In this document: piece after piece, positions 1-6,429 of the stretch | Numbering within the stretch: the stretch's first letter is position 1 | Layout: each line of letters begins with the position of its first letter | From: an uncultured Ruminococcus sp. | GTDB taxonomy: Bacteria > Bacillota > Clostridia > Oscillospirales > Ruminococcaceae | Assembly: GCA_900540005.1 (NCBI GenBank) | Contig: UQEM01000136.1 | Span: forward strand, 1-6,429 | Reading direction: 5' to 3' | Length of the DNA: 6,429 bases | Notes under the pieces: generated by a model | What the model saw: the letters and a program-made list of their open reading frames with translations, nothing else | What the model was told of the DNA's origin: nothing | The model's database searches: none | Position numbers and translations under genes: made by a program

Positions 1-43
1 ACAAGGCTATTCGTCGGCAGCGTCAGATGTGTATAAGAGACAG
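1..43 (+). other. Synthetic Nextera adapter with i5 index (not genomic)
   Basis: Positions 11-43 read as the complete Nextera Read 1 transposon adapter, beginning TCGTCGGCAGCGTC and ending with the 19-base Tn5 mosaic end AGATGTGTATAAGAGACAG. Before it, positions 1-2 (AC) fit the end of the P5 flow-cell oligo, and 3-10 (AAGGCTAT) sit exactly where the eight-base i5 index belongs. From memory this matches Nextera XT index S520. The stretch is library-construction sequence left on the contig. It supplies the false stop codon and last six residues of the large minus-strand reading frame. Confidence 0.98.
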
Positions 44-1288
44 GTAGATACCCTCCTTCAATTCCGCTATTTCAAATCTGCCATCTTCAACAGCAAGAAG
101 CTGACCGTTTAACTTTGCGGTTAATGAGGCAATATCTCTGCTTCCTTCTGCCTTTACAAAGCCCACAAGTGAATCTCCTTCGATATAGATATCTTTATCA
201 AAGATAACACTTATCTCAGGTGCTTTTGCCTCGTTTACTGTAACAATAACAGCCATGCTGCCTTCATTATTCTCTGCATCATATGCTTTGGCAATGATCT
301 CATAATCTTTAAGTGCTGCCTTGCTTATAGTATAAGTACTATTATCAGAAAGAGCAACTTCCTCATCGTCAACGAGAAGAATAGTATTGACAACGCCAAC
401 ATTATCTGATGCCTCAACTGTAATGATAATATCATCCTTCTCGAAATAAGTATCCTTATCAAAGGTGATATTTACAACAGGCACAACAGTGTCAGGCTCT
501 ACAACATTTATCGTAACCTTCTTCTCGGTCTTATTCCCCGAAGGATCAACAGCCGTTGCCTTGATAACATAGCTTCCCGCTGCATCAGGAGTAAATGTGG
601 CAGTATTATCATCGGAAATAGTGAGTTTCTCCGTGCCAACAGTAAGTTCAGTTGATACTACGCCATTGTTATCAGATGCGTTTACTGTAATATTAACGCT
701 CTCACCGACCTTGATCTCTGTCTTATCAACAGTAAGTGTCAGTTCAGGCTTTGTTACATCCTTTGCAGTAATTTTTTCAGTAGCAGTTCCAACGTTACCG
801 GAAGCATCTGCAGCGTTTGCAGTCACTATATAGTCGCCATACTTCAGATTTGAGATCGTATACTTTCCATTGCTGTCAAGCTGAATTTCATCGCCGTTCA
901 GCAGTACAACAAGCGATGTTACGCCAACATTATCTGTTGCAGTTACCGTTACGACTGCATTCTGCTTTTCATTATAACTATTCTTATCAAAACTGATTTT
1001 AACAACTGGCTTTTCTGTGTCAGCTTCAATAACTGTTAATTTGGCAGAAGCAGCAATCTCCTTGTTGGTTAAGGTAAGACCATGTGCTTCAAGAATATAT
1101 TCTTTTTCAGATGTTGTGTCTAATACTAAAGTGCCATCCTCTGGAATCGTGACAAGTTCACCATTCAGAGTATACGTCAGCTCCTTGATCTTGTGAGAAC
1201 CTGCAACAAAGACCTTGAAATATGCTTCTGAGCCAATAACAGCTTCATTTGAAGAAGGAATGATATTTACAGCGGCAGAAGTGCTGTC
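44..1288 (-). repeat. Tandem Ig-like repeats in the surface protein
   Basis: Five consecutive modules of about 87-89 residues end the visible protein: 1022-1288, 761-1021, 494-760, 227-493 and a partial one at 44-226. Three of them share a clear pattern: D-T/V-x-x-P near the start, FDK or VDK, a conserved A-T/S-D-N-x-G-V, then Y-x-V/I-x-A-x-A-x-D-x-S/E-x-N before a last strand. This is the usual layout of bacterial Ig-like stalk domains, which project a binding head from the surface. The fifth lacks the D-N-x-G-V motif (it has GSRDIAS there), and the first is also diverged. The repeats are diverged at DNA level, so they are old duplications rather than recent copies. More units may lie beyond the cut. 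Confidence 0.82.
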
Positions 1289-4200
1289 TACTATAATGGA
1301 ATATTCCTTTACATCAGACTTGCCGGACCAGTCAAATGCTCTGACAACAACCTTATATGTTCCGTCACTGTTTGGCATTGTGAGTGTAAACTCGCCATCA
1401 TCTGTCACATCAACAGCAGTATTGTTGTTGAAGATAACAGAATACCATGAAATTTCTGTATCATTGAGATTTTCGATTTTTGCACTGATCTGCTCTTTTC
1501 TATCTGCATACTGAGGGAGTACAACGCTGATTTGTGGTGCAGTGGCTTCATCCTGATGATCTGGGTCAATGTCTGCATAGCTATCAGCCGGCTCACACAC
1601 GATAGTTTTTACACTCTGGACAGTATTTTCGCCGTCACTGACTAAGCAAGTTATGTCGTAGCTGCCTGTCTCCGTGCAGATAACAGATGTAATGAGCTTT
1701 GAATCATCTGAGAACTTAACTTTTTCATCCTCACAGCTCCATGTTACCGAAATGTCAGACTTCAAGCAGTCATCCGCAAGTACTGCTCTCATTCTCATAG
1801 GTACATTGACCTTTGTTCTGTCCTTTGAATTGATTGAGAGAACAGGCTCACTGTTTGTCATCTCTTCAAGAACAGCGTCCTTTGATACTATCGTAATATC
1901 ATACAGTTCCGGAGACCTGCCGTCTGATGAAACCGTCATATCGACGCTGATCTTTGCATATCGTCCACTTACATCTGTGAATGACTGATGATTTTCCACC
2001 CTGATTGGTTCGGAGAAGATTTCTCCATCATTACTTGCGGAAACATAGACAGAAATAGTACCATCACCATATCTGCTTCCGTTCCAGTAGATATTCTCCC
2101 AATCCACAATTTCTCTTTCGCTGTCAAACACAACAGTCCAGTTACCACTCTCAGCATAATTGCTTACAGGAAGTGAAACATCATCAGCGTAAACCACATT
2201 AGGCTTACCATTACGGTCATAGTAAACGCATGACGTGTTCTCCAGAATATCTGCAAAGCCTTCGGTGTCTGATGTGACTGTAACCGGAATGCTTATTTCT
2301 TCCTGCCCATCAATAGTGACTCTGTCAATATTCCATTCAATCGTGACACTTCCGTCATCATTTGCCGTTACCTTAGAAGGTTCAGGAGTGATAGAAGAAA
2401 TGTCAACTGAACTTGCGTCTTTGATTGTAGTCTTGAATGTAGTATTACGTCCTGCCACATTGAAAACTTCAGATGCAAAATAAGACATGATCTTTACGAT
2501 ATCATCGGAAGTAGGTGCATTCTTATAAATACCGTTACTTTTTATAGCAATATTCTGCATCTGGAGAGTGCCATCCCCGATTTTCATTGAAAAAATACGC
2601 ACGTCGTTACTTCCTGCTGTTGCTGCAGACTGAAGAGAACGATTTTCGTACTCGTCAGCACCATCAGAAAGAAGAATTATATACTTTTGACGATTATCAT
2701 CACTTTGCTCCGCAAAGATATCAAGGGCTTTATCTATGCCCTTATAAATTGCTGTTCCACCATTTGCATACAGCCTGTCAACAGCACTATTAAGAAGTCC
2801 CTTATCAGAGGTCAAATTCTGCTTAACGGAAGATGAATAGGTAAATCCAACAACAGCACAGCGATCGTTATCTTTCATTTGAGAAATGATCTCCTTTGCT
2901 GCTGTTTTAGCCTGAGTCATTCTGCCATACCAGTCCATGCTTCCTGACTCATCCACAACAATAATCAGATCCACAGCATTCTCAGCCACATCGGCTTCGC
3001 CAAATCCACTCAGACCGTACTTGATAGTCACCGTGTCACCATTTCCAGCCACAGCGGTCTTGTCAGATGAACAAGTCACCTTTACACCTTTTCCAGTTTC
3101 AGTATCACCATATACCAATTCTTCCGAAGGTGAAATTTCTTCGGAGGCCGAATCAAGAGTGAGTTCATTGGGGACAGACAGTCCAAGGCCATTGAACTGA
3201 CCGTCGTCAAAATCTTCATCAATTGTATATGTCTTGACTACACATATCGGCTCAAGCATATCGAAATTATCTGCATTCACATTAAATATGCTTCCGCTAT
3301 ATGTTATGCTGTCTGCCCATACAAATCCGGTAAGGTTAGTTTCGTAAGTATTGAACAAAACATTACCATTAGGAGCGTATATGCCACCGTTCAGGTTGAC
3401 AGATGTTCCATTAATGGTTATATTACCATTACGTGAGTAAAGAAATACTCTACCTGTGGAATTGAAATCATTAACGTTATAGGTAATATTCCCATCAGCG
3501 ATGATATAGCAGTCTCCCTCAAAGGTTGTACCGCTTATAACTATATCTCCGGCAACCTTGACAGACTTATCGATAACATTGAGATCCTGAACATATGCAG
3601 GACTTTCTTCATAATAATCATAAGGCTGTGCATTGTCGTGAATTACTTTATCATAGTCAATGGTATCAACAGGGACAACCTCTTCGTTTCTCTCGTCGAT
3701 CTCCATTTTCCAGCCATTTGTTGCGATTGAACCTACGGCATCTACTCGACCATTGACATACAATTCTGAGCCGTTATATTGAAAAGAGGCTCCAGTATAG
3801 ACATTTCCGTTTATATTGCTTTTCCAGCCTGAAAAGCTGAAATTATTAGTATCGCTTTTGGAAAACAAGGCGTATTGGTACATTTTATTCGCAATCTTTA
3901 CCGAAGAACCACTTTCTTCCCATTCACAGATAAAGCCTAAGTTTTCATATGAATACAATCCAATAGGATTTCCTTCATTTCCGCTTTCTCCCCAATCGTT
4001 CCAATACCATGAGGAGCGCGAAGTAAGAGCGAGATAGTTTTCCTTACCGCCCATATTATCAAATGCACCATATTTAGAAAGAAGCGAAGGATCTTCATTA
4101 GTGACCCATCTCCACTTTCCTTCCTCGTCTTCGTCGGTTCCGCCAAGCCAGTATATTTCCTTATTGCCCGTATCTTTAGCAAATTTTTCTACAAACGCTT

Positions 4201-4447
4201 TTTCGTCATCATCAGTAATTGTAACCAGATGTCCTCCTAACGCTTCACAATACGCTTCAGCGTCCTTCCAATGCATCGCAGAATCAAATATCTGATACTT
4301 GCGATCGTTTAGATAAGCCTCTTTTGTACTCAAATCTGCTTCTTCATGTGCAAAAGCTTCTATCGGAAATACAGTCCCGAAATTTGCTAATAAGGCAAGA
4401 CTAAGAACCCCACTTATAGTTCTCTTGATGGTCTTAGATTTTCTCAT
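44..4447 (-). CDS. Giant secreted lectin/VWA/Ig-repeat surface protein, 3'-partial
   Basis: Probable cell-surface or extracellular adhesin; at least 1468 residues, with the C terminus cut off by the adapter. Start chosen at 4447 because GGGAGG lies four bases upstream and a signal peptide follows at once (basic MRKSKTIKR, hydrophobic core, likely cleavage after A-F-A at residue 33). Domains in order: C-type lectin fold about 44-178 (GGHLVTI, YWLGGTD, WNDW, GFICEW; C67 and C174 likely paired); Gly/Asn-rich beta-solenoid-like region about 185-400; VWA about 491-662 with a complete MIDAS (D499-x-S501-x-S503, T565, D595), so probably metal-binding; a jelly-roll-like module about 765-854; a PKD-like module about 865-951; then Ig-like modules from about 967. 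No active-site motif of an enzyme was recognised. Ligand unknown: carbohydrate or protein binding is inferred from the folds. A sortase signal, dockerin or other anchor would lie in the missing C terminus. It follows agrDB on the same strand, so quorum control is plausible but unproven. Confidence 0.93.
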
Positions 4448-4451
4448 AAAT

Positions 4452-4457
4452 CCTCCC
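4452..4457 (-). promoter_or_regulatory. Ribosome binding site of the surface protein
   Basis: GGGAGG on the minus strand, four bases before the ATG at 4447. It decides the start: the longer in-frame start at 4483 would place its first codons inside the terminator hairpin and has no comparable site. Confidence 0.88.
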
Positions 4458-4470
4458 GTTTTTAAATAAA

Positions 4471-4526
4471 AATCAGTATACATTCATTATGAAGCTCATT
4501 CATCATATCATGAACGTATACTGATT
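4471..4526 (-). terminator. Intrinsic terminator after agrB
   Basis: A perfect 11-bp inverted repeat pairs 4471-4481 with 4516-4526. In minus-strand RNA a G-U pair (4482/4515) and five more pairs (4483-4487 with 4510-4514) extend the stem to about 17 pairs. The RNA then runs into UUUUUAUUU toward lower coordinates. It begins 10 bases after the agrB stop codon, as expected for the end of the agrDB transcript. The surface-protein start lies only 23 bases beyond the stem, so the hairpin could also act on that gene by partial read-through. Confidence 0.8.
4474..4484 (-). promoter_or_regulatory. Candidate -10 region for the surface protein gene
   Basis: The minus strand reads AATGTATACTG, containing TATACT at 4475-4480, about 27 bases before the start codon. 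It matches 10 of 11 bases of the element in front of agrD (5292-5302). At 17-bp spacing the -35 position (4498-4503) reads ATGAAT, only three of six matches to TTGACA. The element lies in the 3' arm of the agrDB terminator, so the match could be partly an accident of the hairpin. Confidence 0.4.
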
Positions 4527-4536
4527 CGCCTTAATA

Positions 4537-5118
4537 TTAATTACTATCAGCCAAATAATTCTTTATAATACCCAAAAGAATCATCAACGACAGAGCTATC
4601 GTCGATATCATTATACTTTTCACTGCAAACTGTATTTTGGCAAAATAGAATATCAGCAAAATAAAACTTTCTGCTGCAAATACAATTATTGTTCTTTTCC
4701 TGTAAACCTTTTTTTCTATTGGATCCAAAGGCTTGTTTTTATCTTCGACAGGAGAAAATGCAAGAATTATGATACCGGCCATGCCATATAGCAAGCAGTA
4801 AATGAGAAAAGGAATACTAAGATATCTCATTGCCAAAAGAACTGCCACTACAATAATTGAAGAATATATATAACATCTCAATGGTGTTTTAGAATGAATG
4901 CCTCCCGCAAATATTCTCAATGGTATAAATGCAGCGAAGAAAAATACTGATTCTTTAATTGAATGCATCAAAGTTCCAATTATGAGAACTGTAATTAAAT
5001 TCAGAAATGTAGTAAAAATCTGATTAATTCCAAATTCATATATATCCCTGTCATCTGAATTGATAGTATTATATTCTATAAGCTTATCTGCTATCCGTAC
5101 AGCAATACTATTAAACAT
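4537..5118 (-). CDS. agrB: AgrB-like autoinducer peptide processing protease
   Basis: Integral membrane cysteine endopeptidase of the AgrB family (MEROPS C75). It cuts the C-terminal tail from the AgrD precursor and joins the core into a cyclic thiolactone for export. The 193 residues are close to the usual family length. The catalytic pair is visible in G-G-I-H75-S-K-T-P-L-R-C82, with the His-to-Cys spacing of seven seen in Staphylococcus aureus AgrB (H77, C84). Another family feature is the polar segment D-K-N-K-P-L-D-P-I-E-K-K followed by YRKR (126-142). Hydrophobic segments lie near 34-50, 57-69, 85-98, 102-121, 143-160 and 167-186. The ATG overlaps the agrD stop codon (TAATG) and no good Shine-Dalgarno precedes it, so translation is probably coupled to agrD. 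No missing key residue was seen. Confidence 0.95.
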   Translation of the reverse strand: MFNSIAVRIADKLIEYNTINSDDRDIYEFGINQIFTTFLNLITVLIIGTLMHSIKESVFFFAAFIPLRIFAGGIHSKTPLRCYIYSSIIVVAVLLAMRYLSIPFLIYCLLYGMAGIIILAFSPVEDKNKPLDPIEKKVYRKRTIIVFAAESFILLIFYFAKIQFAVKSIMISTIALSLMILLGIIKNYLADSN

Positions 5119-5261
5119 TAAAACTTACGAAGTTTTTTGCAGTTTTCGGACATTTTAGGCTGATGAACACAATAAACGCAAGTTGAGTTAGCTGTTAATG
5201 TAGTAACAACCAAAGCAAGTGCCGCTAAAACGCCGCTGTATTTCATTATGAATTTCCTCAT
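5118..5261 (-). CDS. agrD: AgrD-like autoinducing peptide precursor (47 aa)
   Basis: Small precursor of a cyclic autoinducing peptide. It has three parts: an amphipathic/hydrophobic leader, MRKFIMKYSGVLAALALVV through about residue 23; a core around A-N-S-T-C28-V-Y-C31-V32; and a charged tail, HQPKMSENCKKLRKF. The H-Q-P-K and K-K-L-R-K-F elements are typical of clostridial AgrD (cyclic lactone autoinducer) peptides. From memory, Clostridium perfringens AgrD has TSACLWFT followed by HQPEEP, with ring CLWFT. By alignment the ring here should be C28-V-Y-C-V32, with an N-terminal tail of unknown length. Oddities: a second Cys inside the ring, Ser instead of Pro in the tail at 38, and Cys41 where Leu or Ala is more usual. 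The start is supported by AGGAAG seven bases upstream. The stop overlaps the agrB start, which confirms the pairing. Confidence 0.94.
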   Translation of the reverse strand: MRKFIMKYSGVLAALALVVTTLTANSTCVYCVHQPKMSENCKKLRKF

Positions 5262-5268
5262 TTGATTT

Positions 5269-5274
5269 CTTCCT
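5269..5274 (-). promoter_or_regulatory. Ribosome binding site of agrD
   Basis: AGGAAG on the minus strand, seven bases before the ATG at 5261. It selects this short gene as real over the longer overlapping frame at 5188-5385. It probably also serves agrB through translational coupling. Confidence 0.8.
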
Positions 5275-5291
5275 TTCCAAGTTATTTTTGG

Positions 5292-5302
5292 CACTATACA
5301 TT
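5292..5302 (-). promoter_or_regulatory. Candidate agrDB promoter -10 region
   Basis: The minus strand reads AATGTATAGTG, with TATAGT at 5293-5298, giving a predicted leader of about 25 bases before agrD. The -35 position at 17-bp spacing (5316-5321) reads CAGTAC, almost unlike TTGACA. That is what one expects of an activator-dependent promoter. The upstream terminator at 5365-5401 means agrDB needs its own promoter in this interval. Confidence 0.55.
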
Positions 5303-5323
5303 GTACTAATTTTTTGTACTGAT
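5301..5323 (-). promoter_or_regulatory. Direct repeat overlapping the agrDB -35 region, possible response-regulator site
   Basis: On the plus strand TTGTACTAAT (5301-5310) and TTGTACTGAT (5314-5323) match at 9 of 10 bases and are separated by TTT. A weaker third copy, TTGTAGT, is at 5333-5339. On the minus strand each reads AGTACAA. The pair covers roughly -13 to -35 of the predicted promoter, the usual place for an activator. AgrA (LytTR family) also binds direct repeats, but those are normally about 21-22 bp apart. The 13-bp pitch here does not fit that rule, so the binding protein is uncertain. Confidence 0.45.
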
Positions 5324-5364
5324 TTTATAAATTTGTAGTGAAATCCAGCATTGTTCGAAGTAAA

Positions 5365-5401
5365 AAGTGCCTTGTAAGCAAACAATGCTTACAAGGCACT
5401 T
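5365..5401 (-). terminator. Intrinsic terminator after the AgrC-like kinase gene
   Basis: A perfect 16-bp inverted repeat (5365-5380 with 5386-5401) encloses a five-base loop. In the minus direction the stem is followed by TTTAC, giving a run of five U with the end of the stem. It begins 15 bases after the kinase stop codon. In the plus direction the stem is followed by AAATAAAAT, so it acts only on minus-strand transcripts. It separates the kinase from agrDB. Confidence 0.9.
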
Positions 5402-5416
5402 AAATAAAATAATTAT

Positions 5417-6420
5417 TTACACAAATATAATGATATCAATTGAGAATATATTTTCATTATGATTTATTTCTATATAACCACCATTACGTTTTACAGCTTC
5501 TTCTATGTTTTTCAAACCTAAACCATGATTTAATTTTTCAGGCTTGCTCGATTGTATCTCCCCATTCTCATAACAAATCTTCGTTTTATAGGTATTGGTT
5601 TCTTTTATTATCAGTCTTCCTTGACTATAAACCACCTTTAAATATAATTTTGGAACCTGATTGCTTTCATTTAGCGCGTCCACAGCATTATCGAGGATAT
5701 TTCCCAATATTATAACCAAATCGTTTAAATCAACATTTAAAGAAGAGGGTACCGCAATTTCAGTCTCAATGTCAGTCCCAGCTAATAGATTCAACTTATA
5801 ATTGATTATGCTGTCGACTATCACATTCCCGGTATTACTATAGATATTTTCAATTTCTAATTTGTTTGTTAAATTGTCAATAAAGCTGTCCAACTCATTA
5901 TACATGTTTTTGTTTACCAACTCCTTTATAGATATAAATTGATTATTAATATCGTGTTTAAATTTTTGTAAATTATTAGATGATTCTTTCATCATTAAGC
6001 ATTGATTAAAATACATCTCCTTCTCTTTTTCAATAATAGTCGCATTAATCTTTTGATAATAACTTTGCGATAGCTCATCATAAAAATAGAAAGTAATCAG
6101 ATTTATCATTAATATTACAATAATTGATACAATAACACTGGATTGTTTTTGTTTAACAGTATCAATAAGGAAAACTTTCAAAAACAGTGTAGATATCGGT
6201 ATAAATATGATTGTACACCACTGTATCCCACTAATATTTTTCTTCTTTTTAACAGAAACGATGTTATTGAATATCAAGGATTCTAAATAAGTGAATATTC
6301 TAATTGATACAACTCCTGATACATTGTCGTAATAGCCTGATTTTAGAATCGGGAAATTAAAATATCCTGTTAAAGCGGATATTACAACCTCTGGAACCAA
6401 CATAAATATATATATAAATG
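5417..6420 (-). CDS. agrC: AgrC-like sensor histidine kinase, 5'-partial
   Basis: C-terminal portion of a GHKL-type receptor histidine kinase of the AgrC group, which binds the extracellular peptide through a membrane domain and phosphorylates a LytTR-type response regulator. Residues are numbered from the Met at 6403. Hydrophobic segments are at about 3-15, 62-80 and 88-107. The H-box is K-F-K-H150-D-I-N-N, the N-box N235-I-L-D-N239-A-V-D-A, and the G-box H-G294-L-G296-L-K-N, followed by E-A-V-K-R-N-G-G. That order and spacing are those of AgrC kinases, and the catalytic residues are all present. The frame stays open upstream of 6403 through hydrophobic codons (F-I-Y-I-F) into the adapter at 6421. 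The true start is therefore outside the window, and about 100 residues with further membrane helices are missing relative to typical AgrC of roughly 430. The cognate regulator is not visible. Pairing with this AgrD is inferred from proximity. Confidence 0.92.
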
Positions 6421-6429
6421 CTGTCTCTT
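6421..6429 (+). other. Partial Nextera mosaic-end adapter (not genomic)
   Basis: The last nine bases, CTGTCTCTT, are the first nine of the reverse-complemented Tn5 mosaic end, the mirror of 25-43. With a full adapter at the left end this is best read as adapter read-through. It marks 6420 as the last genomic base. Confidence 0.88.

Noticed and set aside
44..1288. Ig-like repeats as a possible CRISPR or DNA-level tandem array
   Set aside because: The periodicity is in the protein, at about 87-89 codons. The DNA copies are diverged, and there are no short identical repeats with spacers.
597..4295. Several plus-strand and alternate minus-strand frames of 60-104 codons inside the surface gene
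   Set aside because: They are low-complexity Ser/Thr/Val/Leu-rich antisense shadows of a repetitive gene, without supported starts or domain motifs.
4448..4483. Longer start for the surface protein at 4483 (adds MYTDFYLKTGGF)
   Set aside because: Those codons fall in the terminator arm, the U-tract and the ribosome binding site of the start at 4447, and they would put a polar segment before the signal peptide.
5118..5261. AgrD begins MRKF and ends LRKF, suggesting an internal duplication
   Set aside because: The codons differ (AGG-AAA-TTC against CGT-AAG-TTT), and the C-terminal KKLRKF is a family feature of its own, so the likeness is coincidental.
5188..5385. 65-codon minus-strand frame overlapping agrD
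   Set aside because: It begins inside the kinase terminator, has no ribosome site, and overlaps agrD in another frame. agrD has clear family features and a good ribosome site.
5440..5715. 91-codon plus-strand frame opposite the kinase
   Set aside because: It is antisense to the conserved N-box and G-box of the kinase and shows no recognisable protein features.

Overview
The window looks like part of a low-to-moderate GC Bacillota genome, most likely an anaerobic clostridium of the Ruminococcus/Oscillospiraceae kind. Three things suggest this: a clostridial-type AgrD precursor (core followed by HQPK and ending KKLRKF), strong GGAGG-type ribosome binding sites, and a very large secreted protein that combines a C-type lectin fold with a von Willebrand A domain. 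The taxonomy is inference. All genes lie on the minus strand, so biological reading order runs from high to low coordinates.

Both ends are synthetic. Bases 1-43 are an Illumina Nextera i5-side adapter, including what looks like an index, and bases 6421-6429 are the start of the opposite-facing mosaic end. Genomic sequence is therefore only 44-6420, and both outer genes are cut by the library fragment.

Reading order on the minus strand: (1) 6420-5417, the 3' part of an AgrC-like receptor histidine kinase, missing its N-terminal membrane segments, followed by a strong intrinsic terminator (5401-5365). (2) A short regulatory region with a 10-bp direct repeat and a -10-like element. (3) 5261-5118, a 47-codon agrD encoding an autoinducing peptide precursor. 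It overlaps by one base (TAATG) with (4) agrB, 5118-4537, the membrane cysteine protease that processes AgrD. (5) A long hairpin with a U-tract (4526-4471), which also carries a -10-like element. (6) From 4447 to the adapter at 44, a giant secreted surface protein with this order: signal peptide, C-type lectin domain, Gly/Asn-rich beta-solenoid-like region, VWA domain with a complete MIDAS, a jelly-roll-like module, a PKD-like module, and a run of Ig-like repeats. Its C terminus is not in the window.

Together the window shows a compact quorum-sensing cassette: AgrD makes the signal, AgrB cyclises and releases it, and the AgrC-like kinase presumably senses it. The surface adhesin lies directly downstream. 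The response regulator (AgrA) is not in the window and would be expected beyond the right edge. The most unusual points are a CxxC inside the predicted peptide ring, the C-D-B gene order with terminators between units, and the placement of the adhesin start just behind the agrDB terminator with a -10 element nearly identical to that of agrD.
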